This document shows positions 1-7,096 of a DNA stretch of 38,347 bases, piece by piece; the stretch's first letter is position 1, and each line of letters opens with the position of its first letter. Location: the NCBI GenBank assembly GCA_035570275.1, contig DATMNI010000460.1, forward strand, positions 1 to 38,347, given 5' to 3'. The notes under the pieces were generated by a model. It had not been told where the DNA came from, did no database searches, and was given only the letters and a program-made list of their open reading frames with translations. The position numbers and the translations under genes were made by a program. The DNA is from DATMNI01 sp035570275 (GTDB lineage Bacteria; Acidobacteriota; Terriglobia; Bryobacterales; Bryobacteraceae).

Positions 1-1007
1 CGGCCGCGGTTGGTCGCCGGATAGGCGGTTTCCAATCGCTTCGCCACGGCCGAAATCTCCGCCTGCGCCTGCGCCGCGGTCACACCGGGCTTGAGCCGCA
101 CGAAACCTTCAATCCAGCGCGCGCCGCGATCCTCCAGTTTGTATCCGCCCGGGTCGAACAATTCCTGCATCGACGCCGGCACCCAGAACTGCATCGCCCA
201 GCCCACGAAGGTCCCATAAAAACCCTCCGGAGCAACGCCGATAATGGTATGCCTGGTGCCGTTGAGCATCTGCGTTTTGCCGATGATTCCCGGATCGTTC
301 TTGAAGCGCTCCTTCCACATCTGATAGCTGATTACGGTCACCGGATGAGCGTTGCGCCCGAAGTCTTCGGCCGGTTCGAAGCCGCGCCCCAGGACGGGAC
401 GCACACCGAGTGCTTCAAAGTAGTTGGCCGACACAACGCTCATCGTGGTGCGGTCGGCCCGGTCGCCGATGCTGAGCGTCGTCCCCGTGATCCGGTCCAC
501 GATAAACGCGTCGAACAGCTTGCAGTTCTTCTGAAAATCGACGAAGTCGGGCAGCGAGACATCGTCGCGACCGGCCGCGCGATTGGTTCCCGTGACGGCC
601 ATCATTCGCTCCTGGTGAGCTACCAGCGGGAACGGACGCAGCAGGATTCCTTCGATCCAACTGAAAACCGCCGCATTGGCGCCGATCCCCAAAGTCAGGC
701 AAAGGATCGCCAGGCTGGCAAAGCCCGGACTGCGGCGCAGCATCCGGCAGCCGAAGCGGAGGTCTTGCCACAGGACTTGGATCGCGGGCAGCGCGTGGGT
801 TTCCCGGTAGGTCTCTTTGATTTGGGCCACGCCGCCGAAGCGCCGCAGGGCCGCGGACCGCGCCTCCACCGGAGTCATACCCCTGCGGAGGTTTTCGCCG
901 ATCTCCATTTGCAGATGAAAATGGAGTTCGTCATCCATGTCGCGTTCCAGGCTCCCCTTGCGAACCAGACCGGAAAGCCGGCACAGCAGCACACGAAGAG
1001 GTGTCAT
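1..1007 (-). CDS. ABC transporter permease, acidobacterial ADOP type (3' end outside window)
   Basis: The frame starts at an ATG at 1007 and stays open to the left edge, giving about 335 residues of the N-terminal part. The first 60 or so residues carry the small helical domain seen on acidobacterial duplicated orphan permeases (HFHLQMEIGENLRRGM, then AALRRFGG). A MacB-type permease follows: one TM segment near residues 90-115 with GIGANAAVFSWIEGILLRP, then the periplasmic MacB_PCD region (VSANYFEALGVRPVLGRGF; GRNAHPVTVISYQMWKERF). Known members are about 800-900 residues with two FtsX cores, so the missing part should hold most TM segments. Its ATG overlaps the PadR stop codon by 4 nt, so the two are translationally coupled. 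MacB-like permeases export peptides or drugs; the substrate here cannot be inferred. Confidence 0.88.
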   Translation of the reverse strand, partial: MTPLRVLLCRLSGLVRKGSLERDMDDELHFHLQMEIGENLRRGMTPVEARSAALRRFGGVAQIKETYRETHALPAIQVLWQDLRFGCRMLRRSPGFASLAILCLTLGIGANAAVFSWIEGILLRPFPLVAHQERMMAVTGTNRAAGRDDVSLPDFVDFQKNCKLFDAFIVDRITGTTLSIGDRADRTTMSVVSANYFEALGVRPVLGRGFEPAEDFGRNAHPVTVISYQMWKERFKNDPGIIGKTQMLNGTRHTIIGVAPEGFYGTFVGWAMQFWVPASMQELFDPGGYKLEDRGARWIEGFVRLKPGVTAAQAQAEISAVAKRLETAYPATNRG

Positions 1008-1351
1008 GACAATTCCCCCGCTGGCCTTACGAACCGGGCGAGGATGCCGGAGATCCGCTCCCAGTTTTCGGCCTCGGTGGCGAGCTGTTTTTTGCCGGCC
1101 CGCGTGATGGCGTAAAACCTGGCGCGCCGGTTGTTCTCGGACACGCCCCATTTGGCAGCGATCCATCCCATCTGTTGCAGGCGCAGGAGCGCGGGGTACA
1201 GCGTTCCCTGATTCAATTCCAGCGCGTCCCCGCTGATCTGTTCAATCCGGCGGGCGATTCCCCACCCGTGTTGGGGGCCCAGCGTGTCCAAGGTTCGCAG
1301 CACCATGAAGGCCAGCGAGCCGTGAAGGACGTCCGTTTTCTCCTTCGCCAT
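1004..1351 (-). CDS. PadR family transcriptional regulator
   Basis: A 115-residue winged-helix protein of the compact PadR (PadR-s1) length. Visible PadR signatures are LHGSLAFMVLRTL near residue 9, HGWGIARRIEQIS at about 28, NQGTLYPALLRLQQMGWI at 47-64, then NNRRARFYAITRAGKKQL as the wing. It ends with a short helix that should mediate dimerisation. A clear Shine-Dalgarno (AAGGGAG) lies 7 nt upstream of the ATG. In Acidobacteriota this regulator is characteristically followed by an ADOP permease, and here the two overlap by ATGA. It probably represses its own operon through the inverted repeat that overlaps the promoter. The inducer is unknown. Confidence 0.9.
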   Translation of the reverse strand: MAKEKTDVLHGSLAFMVLRTLDTLGPQHGWGIARRIEQISGDALELNQGTLYPALLRLQQMGWIAAKWGVSENNRRARFYAITRAGKKQLATEAENWERISGILARFVRPAGELS

Positions 1352-1372
1352 AGCGAACTCCCTTTTGGTAGC

Positions 1373-1401
1373 CTACAGGAGTATACGACAGCATTCTGTA
1401 G
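1373..1401. promoter_or_regulatory. Candidate PadR operator (inverted repeat)
   Basis: CTACAG (1373-1378) and CTGTAG (1396-1401) form an inverted repeat with a 17-bp spacer that contains the palindrome GTATAC. The repeat covers the -10 box and most of the promoter spacer, a position suited to autorepression by PadR. This is inference from position and symmetry. Confidence 0.45.
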
Positions 1402-1409
1402 CCCGTCAA
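1380..1409 (-). promoter_or_regulatory. Sigma70-type promoter of the padR-permease operon
   Basis: On the minus strand TTGACG (1404-1409) and TATACT (1380-1385) are separated by 18 bp. Each hexamer matches the consensus at five of six positions. It lies about 29 nt before the PadR start codon. Confidence 0.6.
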
Positions 1410-1423
1410 CAGGGAGTTGTGGG

Positions 1424-1457
1424 GCAGGTTGCTAACCTGCGGCGGATTGCCAATCCG
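1424..1457. repeat. Two adjacent perfect hairpins with 3-nt loops (REP-like)
   Basis: GCAGGTT-GCT-AACCTGC (1424-1440) is followed two bases later by CGGATT-GCC-AATCCG (1443-1457). Both stems are perfect and both loops are three bases. They lie between the divergent padR and small secreted-protein genes. The second hairpin contains the putative -35 box of the downstream gene. Confidence 0.6.
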
Positions 1458-1476
1458 TCTGCCGGGACTATAGAAT
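1447..1476 (+). promoter_or_regulatory. Possible promoter of the 1487 gene
   Basis: TTGCCA (1447-1452) and TAGAAT (1471-1476) are spaced by 18 bp and each matches consensus at five of six positions. Transcription would start only a few bases before the ATG at 1487, where no Shine-Dalgarno is visible, so a near-leaderless message is possible. Confidence 0.35.
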
Positions 1477-1486
1477 AGTTGGCGAA

Positions 1487-1852
1487 ATGAGAACGATAAC
1501 TCGATCCGCGTTAGCCGCCATTCTTCTCTTCAGTCCACTTTTTCCAATCGGCGGCGCTTTCGGGCAGGCGCAGCCGTCGCCGTTGGACTCCGAACACACC
1601 CGTTGGATCATGGCGAGTTTGAAAGAGATGCAGACCATCAAGGTGGGGATGACCCGGGCCGAACTCCTTAAGGTATTCACCATCGAAGGTGGAAGATTTA
1701 CTCGCCGGCAGCGCAGGTACGTCTATAGGGATTGCCCATACATCAAAGTCGACGTGGTGTTCGCGCCGGCCGATGACGGTGCTGCCGAGAGCCCAGGAGA
1801 CAAGATCGCCAGGATCTCCCAACCGTTTCTGGAATGGATGATTTGGGATTAG
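1487..1852 (+). CDS. Small secreted protein of unknown function
   Basis: A 121-residue ORF with a clear signal peptide (MRTITRSALAAILLFSPLF, cleavage probably after GGAFGQA near residue 27). The mature part is about 95 residues and reads as one small domain: a helix (LKEMQTIKVGMTRAELLKVF), then a strand-rich part with an aromatic/Cys cluster (YVYRDCPYIKVDVVF), ending in FLEWMIWD. The MTRAELLKVF segment recalls the small BamE/SmpA-like or DUF4189-like secreted proteins, but no firm family can be given. I treat it as real because of the signal peptide and because it reads through without GC-rich shadow features. It converges with the next gene. Confidence 0.6.
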   Translation: MRTITRSALAAILLFSPLFPIGGAFGQAQPSPLDSEHTRWIMASLKEMQTIKVGMTRAELLKVFTIEGGRFTRRQRRYVYRDCPYIKVDVVFAPADDGAAESPGDKIARISQPFLEWMIWD

Positions 1853-1950
1853 CCCGAATTGACTAGCCGCGGCGCGGCAGCGCCTCATTCCAGTTCGATA
1901 GGCCGCCACGCCAATGCGCGGCTACCCGGTCCCCGATGCGGAATGCACAG

Positions 1951-2628
1951 CTATGACGCCCACGTACAAGTAAGGCCCCGGTACTCCCGGTCAACTTGCC
2001 ATTGTCCATCCTTTTTCACCAGGAGATGGTATCTGCCACCACCGCAGAGGCCTCCGCAATCGTGGCCCACGTAGACTAACGCCCGTGTCCCGTCCCGGCT
2101 GAAACCCACGGCGGAAACGTGAAAGATCACGGAAGCGTTGTAGGGAAACCCGGAGGCAGTGCGCCTTCGCTGCTGAATCGCCTGGATGTCTGCGGGTTCG
2201 ATCAGCGCATACTGTGGCAGATCGAATTTACGATCCAGTGCGGGCTTCTTCCTGTTCTTCGCAACGTAATCGTCAATCAGCGGCAGATAGATGGATTCCT
2301 GATCCTTCGCCGGTTGCAGACACACATCGAGACCGCCGTTTACCGTGGCAAAGTTGGGGTAGGTCTGAGTCTCTTGTTTAATCGCCCACGCCGTAATGTT
2401 CCACTGCGGCGGCATCTCCGCTCGCAGCAACATCGAATAGATTTCGTATGAATCCTTTTCTTGGGCCGCCGTCAATTTGAGTCCGTTGCCAATCCCCTGG
2501 TTGCCAATCCCCGGGTCGGATTGTTGAACGGGCTGTTGATAGGCGGCGCTACGGGTTGCCGCAGGCAGGAGCAGCGTGAAGGCAAGTGCGGACACCCGCC
2601 ACGGCGAAAAGATCAAGTACCAGGCCAT
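1951..2628 (-). CDS. Secreted protein of unknown function
   Basis: A 225-residue protein from the ATG at 2628. A longer form from 2670 would add 14 residues, but it would place 14 polar residues before the hydrophobic segment and has no ribosome site. The N-terminus (MAWYLIFSPWRVSALAFTLLLPAATRSAA) is a signal sequence. The mature protein has a helical stretch (LTAAQEKDSYEIYSMLLRAEMPP) and a C-terminal beta region with a glycine/cysteine patch (YVGHDCGGLCGGGRYHLLVKKDGQW). That closing motif is common in small acidobacterial secreted proteins that report a shape like a modified lipocalin or NTF2 fold, but I do not recognise the family. It is convergent with the gene ending at 1852. Confidence 0.6.
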   Translation of the reverse strand: MAWYLIFSPWRVSALAFTLLLPAATRSAAYQQPVQQSDPGIGNQGIGNGLKLTAAQEKDSYEIYSMLLRAEMPPQWNITAWAIKQETQTYPNFATVNGGLDVCLQPAKDQESIYLPLIDDYVAKNRKKPALDRKFDLPQYALIEPADIQAIQQRRRTASGFPYNASVIFHVSAVGFSRDGTRALVYVGHDCGGLCGGGRYHLLVKKDGQWQVDREYRGLTCTWAS

Positions 2629-2700
2629 ACCACCATTCGACACCGCAGCTACATGCCCGGTTCCAGTCATCGGGGCTTGACTGTGTGAGGCGGTTGCCTT

Positions 2701-5262
2701 CTACCTGACCCTCTCCATGCTCCGCCCCACTCCCTGAAACTGGTTGAACGGGATGGCATTCCCGGCGATGCCGAGAAGGTTGCCGCTTACCAGGCTGGTC
2801 AGGCTCATGCCCATCAGGTCGCCGCTGGTGGCTACGCTGATGCGGTCCTGCTCGCCATAGGCGGCGATCAGAGTGGGCTTCATGTCGCCGAGATTCTGCA
2901 GCATCTTGGATTGCGCGGCGTTGCCCGCGGGGACAAACGACCCCAGCAGGCCGGCGATCGGCGCCAGAGTGGAGCCCAGGTTCTGGTAAATCAGGGCCGA
3001 GAAGTTCATGTTGCGGTCGCGCGGCAACATGGTGACGAACCGCGTGGAGTGCGTGATCGAGGTGCCCGAAGTCTTCACCTGGAGCGCCTTGGCGATCAGG
3101 GCGCGCGATGGCGCGGCGATCAGGTAACCGCCGGCCAGGGTATAATGCGCTTCGGTGAGCGGGTTGGGATTGCCCCAGGCGATCATGTAGTACGTGCGCC
3201 CCTCGACTACTTCCTGCGAAGTGCGGATGGGCACGCTGCCGCGGCTGGCGGCATCCCGGTTATAGGCCTCCACTACCTTCTCCAGCGTGGCCTGGAAGCG
3301 CGCGGGGTCGTAGACTTCGATCACCAGTTTCCAGGAAGGCACCGGGATGGCGGCGCCATCGAGCGACACGGAGAACTCGCTGCCCAGGCTCATCGCCAGG
3401 TCGTTGCGCACATCGATGCCGGTTTGTTGTTGCGCTTCCGCCAGGGTCTTCTGCGCGTCGGCCTGGGAGCGCTGCTGCAGCAGCAGGGTTTCATCGACGA
3501 TGGCCACCGGGTTCTTCACCACGAAGCCCGCCACCAGAGTGGCATCGGGCGAGACGTACTCCAGCGAGCCCATGGGCGAAGGGTTGGCTAGCCAGGAGGC
3601 GATGCCGGTGCGGGGCCCATCGAAGCCAACCGAGGCGCGGGCTTCCAGCTTGTTGTTGACTTCTTTCTCTTCGGCAACGATGTAGCGCGCGCCGGCGAGG
3701 GGAGTTGTGGTAGTGCCCAATCGGGAAAGGTCGGCGCACAGCAGCAGGCCCGCGCCATCGCGGTAGGATTCGGCGATGCGCGCCCAGAAAGGTGTGGTTA
3801 GGAAGCCGGATGTGGATGCAACGCCACCCGGCGCAGTATCGAGCGCGGGCGCGAAGGCGGCCAGGGCCTCGCGGCTGGGGCTGAAGGCCACCAGGCCGTT
3901 GCGGGTTTCAATCTGCAGGGGCAGCCCCTCGCGCTTCAGGAAATCTTCCAAGCCATCGCGCTTCGTCTCCGCCAGGAAAACCGGCCCCCGCATCTGGCCT
4001 TCGCCCGCGAAGCCGGCGATCACGATCTCATCGCCCAGGTATTCGCTGGCGGCCTGGAGCTTCTGCAGAACCGGCTCTACATTCATGCCGTGGCTGCTCC
4101 ACCAGGCCCGCAGTTCGGGGTTTTCGTCCATCTTCTTGCGGAAGACCACCTGGGCCTGGCCCAGATAATCGCCCAGGTTCGGAATACTGGCGAAGAAGGC
4201 TGTGGATGCGGGCAGGCGGCCAGCCAGACGGCTGCTGTAGCGAAGCTGCGGCAGGTGCAGTTCGGCCAGGCCGGCGCGCAGCCCTTCCAGTTGCCGCACC
4301 AGGCGGTCGCGGTTCCGGCTCCACGCGATATCGTCTTTCACGGAGACGGGCTCCAGGCTGGCGCTGGTTACGGTCTGGTCGCCGGGGTGGAGCACCTGGT
4401 CCCGGTTGTCCTGCGAAACGCCGTCGTGCGACACGTGCACTTCACCTTGGATTACCGAAACACGCGAACCCTTGTCGCCGGAGCTGACGCTGAACACGGT
4501 GCCGGTCACGGCCACGCGGCAATCGGCGGTGGCCACGAACAGGTGGCCCTGGCTGCGATGGGCGGCCTGGACGATGATGCTGCCGCGGTCCAGGTGGATG
4601 GTGAGATCGGCGGCGGTTTGCGTGGAGGAAAAGCCCGAACGCTCGCGCAGTTCCACTTCGGAACCGTCGCGCAACTGGAGCACCGCGCCCGAATCTTTGG
4701 CGGTGCGAATCTCGATTCCGTCGGGTAGGTCCTGACCCTGGGCCAGCGGCTGGATGCCGGTGGGCAGGATTTCGTAAAGCGTCCCGTTGACGGTCTTCAC
4801 GATGGCGTGGCCCGTCGGGGCGCCGAACTGATTGTACGCAACCCAGACCGAGACACCGGCGGCGGCGAACACGACCGCGGCGGCGGCCCAGCGGACGGTG
4901 TAGGTGGCGCGGCGCGGGGTTCCTTGGACACTGGCTCCCCGGACACTGGCTGGCGCGGGCATGGCGACCACCTTGCCTTCGAAAACCCTGCGGCAGTCGA
5001 CGCACTCGTGGAGGTGATCCTTCATTAACAGGGCGCGGGCGTCGGAGAGCCGGCCGGCGCGGTAGTCGGGGATGAGAGACTGGAAGGCGGCGCAACTGCC
5101 GATATTGTGGTCGCCATTGCGGCTTGGTGCGGCTGCCGCGCTGAGCTTGGCCCAGACGCGCCCGGCGGCGGCTTCGATCACGGCTGGGTCGACGGATTGG
5201 TCGCGAATCTCGGTCACGGCTTGCTCCAGGGCAGGGTCCATTTGGTTCGTCTCGGTGTTCAT
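2701..5262 (-). CDS. Zinc-finger anti-sigma / FecR-domain membrane protein
   Basis: An 853-residue protein started at the ATG at 5262, which overlaps the sigma-factor stop (ATGA) and has GGAGG six bases upstream; longer in-frame extensions run through the sigma gene and are discarded. Domains: an anti-sigma-type zinc finger with C57 and H83-x3-C87-x2-C90; one TM helix at about 121-143; a FecR domain at about 165-280 (GTVFSVSSGDKGSRVSVIQGEV); then roughly 550 residues of periplasmic sequence resembling DUF3352-type proteins (FFASIPNLGDYLGQAQVVFR; NLGDMKPTLIAAYGEQDRI). It most likely binds the sigma factor encoded just before it and holds it at the membrane until an outside signal is sensed. 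The very long tail is unusual for an anti-sigma factor and may be the sensor. The signal is unknown. Confidence 0.8.
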   Translation of the reverse strand: MNTETNQMDPALEQAVTEIRDQSVDPAVIEAAAGRVWAKLSAAAAPSRNGDHNIGSCAAFQSLIPDYRAGRLSDARALLMKDHLHECVDCRRVFEGKVVAMPAPASVRGASVQGTPRRATYTVRWAAAAVVFAAAGVSVWVAYNQFGAPTGHAIVKTVNGTLYEILPTGIQPLAQGQDLPDGIEIRTAKDSGAVLQLRDGSEVELRERSGFSSTQTAADLTIHLDRGSIIVQAAHRSQGHLFVATADCRVAVTGTVFSVSSGDKGSRVSVIQGEVHVSHDGVSQDNRDQVLHPGDQTVTSASLEPVSVKDDIAWSRNRDRLVRQLEGLRAGLAELHLPQLRYSSRLAGRLPASTAFFASIPNLGDYLGQAQVVFRKKMDENPELRAWWSSHGMNVEPVLQKLQAASEYLGDEIVIAGFAGEGQMRGPVFLAETKRDGLEDFLKREGLPLQIETRNGLVAFSPSREALAAFAPALDTAPGGVASTSGFLTTPFWARIAESYRDGAGLLLCADLSRLGTTTTPLAGARYIVAEEKEVNNKLEARASVGFDGPRTGIASWLANPSPMGSLEYVSPDATLVAGFVVKNPVAIVDETLLLQQRSQADAQKTLAEAQQQTGIDVRNDLAMSLGSEFSVSLDGAAIPVPSWKLVIEVYDPARFQATLEKVVEAYNRDAASRGSVPIRTSQEVVEGRTYYMIAWGNPNPLTEAHYTLAGGYLIAAPSRALIAKALQVKTSGTSITHSTRFVTMLPRDRNMNFSALIYQNLGSTLAPIAGLLGSFVPAGNAAQSKMLQNLGDMKPTLIAAYGEQDRISVATSGDLMGMSLTSLVSGNLLGIAGNAIPFNQFQGVGRSMERVR

Positions 5263-5834
5263 GCAACTCCTCCCAGGTAGGCTTGGTATTCCTTCTGCAA
5301 ACGGTCGCGCGTGCGGGACAGGGTAACGGCCACGGTTCCCGGCGTGGTCTTGAGCAGACGCGCGATCTCGGGGTTTTCTTTTCCTTCGAAGAAGCGCAGC
5401 GCGAACATTTCGGCGATGCGCGGGTTGAGGCGGGCCAGGGCGCCGCGCAGCCAATCGCGGATCTCGCCGGAATTGTGGGCGCGGTCGGGGCCGCGGAAGG
5501 CCGGTTCGGCGAGGACCGGTTCCAGTTCGTCGAGCGGAATGTTGCGGATGTTCTGTTTGGAGCGAACCAGGTCCAGCGCCGCGTTGACGGCCGAGCGGTG
5601 TAGAAAGCTGGCCATGTTGGTCACCGGCTCAGCCGCGGGGTCGCGCTTGAGCATGCGCAGGAAAACGGTCTGAAGCACGTCTTCGGCGTCATTGGGGTTG
5701 GCGGTAATGCGATATGCCGCGCGAAACACCATGGCGTGGTTCTCGCGGAAGATCTTCTCCAGATCCGCGACGGATACGTCGGCCGGTTCCATTGGGGCAG
5801 CCATTAGCGCTTTCATCCTATCAGGCTCATCCAC
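5259..5834 (-). CDS. ECF-type RNA polymerase sigma factor
   Basis: A 191-residue protein of normal ECF length. Region 2 is at about 28-65 (ENHAMVFRAAYRITANPNDA followed by EDVLQTVFLRMLK), with the region 2.3 DAEDVLQ motif. Region 4 is at about 130-185 (LNPRIAEMFALRFFEGKENP; TPGTVAVTLSRTRDRLQKE), with the helix-turn-helix at its end. No strong ribosome site decides between Met codons 1, 7, 11 and 15; the first is kept. Its stop overlaps the start of the zinc-finger/FecR gene, a normal sigma/anti-sigma arrangement. Target promoters are not apparent. Confidence 0.92.
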   Translation of the reverse strand: MDEPDRMKALMAAPMEPADVSVADLEKIFRENHAMVFRAAYRITANPNDAEDVLQTVFLRMLKRDPAAEPVTNMASFLHRSAVNAALDLVRSKQNIRNIPLDELEPVLAEPAFRGPDRAHNSGEIRDWLRGALARLNPRIAEMFALRFFEGKENPEIARLLKTTPGTVAVTLSRTRDRLQKEYQAYLGGVA

Positions 5835-5866
5835 TATTAGGACGCGCGGACCGGGCCGGGATTAGC

Positions 5867-5901
5867 GGGGGCCGGGGGATGGGGCCGAGGGCCGGGGAGG
5901 G
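5867..5901. repeat. G-rich tract with G-quadruplex potential
   Basis: The plus strand has six G runs of three to five bases within 35 bp (5867-5871, 5874-5878, 5881-5884, 5889-5891, 5894-5897, 5899-5901). It lies just upstream of the sigma-factor gene. A closely similar tract on the opposite strand is at 38109-38140. Confidence 0.5.
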
Positions 5902-5919
5902 CGAAGGTTGGACCTTCGC
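5901..5919. repeat. Perfect hairpin with 3-nt loop
   Basis: GCGAAGGT-TGG-ACCTTCGC, an 8-bp perfect stem with a three-base loop between the sigma-factor gene and the chimeric ORF at 6061. It has the same design as the hairpins at 1424-1457 and 8652-8674. No U-tract follows, so it is not an obvious terminator. Confidence 0.45.
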
Positions 5920-6060
5920 TTGCGAGACTCCGTGGAATATCGGGGCTCATCCGTAAGTGGTTATTTTTCCTTCACTTGTGGAGCACAGTCGGGGAGACGT
6001 GACGCATTTTGGGGCCGCGGAAGGATTGCCCATAGCCGTTAACATAAGGCCGGCGCCAAA

Positions 6061-6384
6061 ATGACCTCGGCTGGCGCGATCCGGTCGCGGATCTGTTTGG
6101 TTCCAATCGAGCCCGGCAAGCGCTCCGGCCAGCCGTGTGTCCGCGGGTTGCGCATCACTGTATGGGATGTGTTGACTTGGCTCGCCGGGGCTACGACAGA
6201 ACAGCAAATCCTTGATGATTACCCGGAACTGTTTGCAGCGGGGCCGGACAGTTCGGCTCTGGATACCACGGCTCCGTCCGTCTTCGCAGCTCTCCAGGAG
6301 CGGCTTGGTCTGAAGCTGGAACCGGGCACGGCGCTACTGGACAGCGTGGTTATCGACCAGGCGGAGAAACCATCCCAGACTTAG
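6061..6384 (+). pseudogene. Chimeric ORF: DUF433 antitoxin head fused to a TIGR03435 tail
   Basis: A 107-residue ORF with two unrelated halves. Residues 15-56 match DUF433 (VapB-type antitoxin): PGKRSGQPCVRGLRITVWDV, then EQQILDDYPEL. The DUF433 C-terminal helix is absent. Residues 69-107 match the extreme C-terminus of TIGR03435 proteins: VFAALQERLGLKLEPGT, then DSVVIDQAEKPS. The intact TIGR03435 region at 18.6-19.3 kb in this window ends the same way (IFTAMQQQLGLKVEAGKG, VVDHLEKPSEN). The best reading is that a deletion or recombination joined the 5' part of an antitoxin gene to the 3' end of a TIGR03435 gene, by chance in frame. No PIN-like DUF5615 toxin partner follows. It is probably a remnant, though it could be expressed. 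Confidence 0.65.
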
Positions 6385-6438
6385 CTGGCCTCACATTCCA
6401 GCGGAGAAGCCGTCTTAGAATATTTGAGGGCACCCAAC

Positions 6439-7077
6439 ATGAGAACGTTTCTTTGTCTGCTGATGTCGGCCGCTGCTGGCTGCGCGCAAGCCATACCGAT
6501 GGCCAAACTCGAGCCACAGAAGCTGGAGGCCGGAGCCGTTCCTTATCAGGGAAAGGAAGCCACGCGCCTTCTGGCAGGCCCGGAGCAGGGCGGTCTTGCC
6601 CTGCTGAAAGGCTCGGCCTTTCAGAGCGGTACCATCGAGGTTGAACTCGCGGGAAAGCCGGCGGCGGGTTCCGCAGCCGCCGCCCGAGGCTTTGTCGGCA
6701 TCGCCTTCCGCGTTCAGCCCGGCGGTTCCAGGTACGAGTGCATCTACCTGCGGCCCACCAACGGACGTGCCGACGATATGCTGCGGCGCAATCACTCGAC
6801 GCAGTACATCTCTGAACCAGCGTGGCCATGGGAACGCCTGCGAAACGAGACGCCGGGCGTGTACGAATCGTATGTCGATCTGGAGACCGGCGCGTGGACC
6901 CGATACAAGATCGTTGTGAAAGGTACGCGGGGGGAACTCTATGTGAACGGCGCCGCGCAGCCGTGTCTCATCGTCAAGGACCTCAAGCTGGGAGACGTCG
7001 GCGGCGGCATCGGGCTTTGGGTGGGGCCGGGGACCGAGGCTCACTTCGCCGATCTGAAGGTAACACCGGCGATGTAG
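6439..7077 (+). CDS. Secreted concanavalin A-like (LamG / DUF1080-type) protein
   Basis: The 212-residue form starts at the ATG at 6439, preceded by GAGGG at the right distance; an upstream TTG at 6424 is rejected. A signal sequence (MRTFLCLLMSAAAGCAQA; possible lipobox AAGC) is followed by a beta-sandwich with the features of the 3-keto-disaccharide hydrolase / LamG-like fold: FQSGTIEVELAGKPA, RGFVGIAFRVQPGGSRYECI, then WTRYKIVVKGTRGELYVNG and GGGIGLWVGPGTEAHFADLK. It is the first gene of a same-strand cluster with a sulfatase 19 bp downstream. Carbohydrate binding is plausible. Catalysis is not shown, because no conserved acidic pair can be confirmed by eye. Confidence 0.72.
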   Translation: MRTFLCLLMSAAAGCAQAIPMAKLEPQKLEAGAVPYQGKEATRLLAGPEQGGLALLKGSAFQSGTIEVELAGKPAAGSAAAARGFVGIAFRVQPGGSRYECIYLRPTNGRADDMLRRNHSTQYISEPAWPWERLRNETPGVYESYVDLETGAWTRYKIVVKGTRGELYVNGAAQPCLIVKDLKLGDVGGGIGLWVGPGTEAHFADLKVTPAM

Positions 7078-7096
7078 GCGGCAACGCTGCGATATC

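Noticed and set aside
5263..5454. An N-terminal extension of the zinc-finger/FecR protein
   Set aside because: It runs through the coding sequence of the sigma factor in another frame; the ATGA overlap and GGAGG define the start at 5262.
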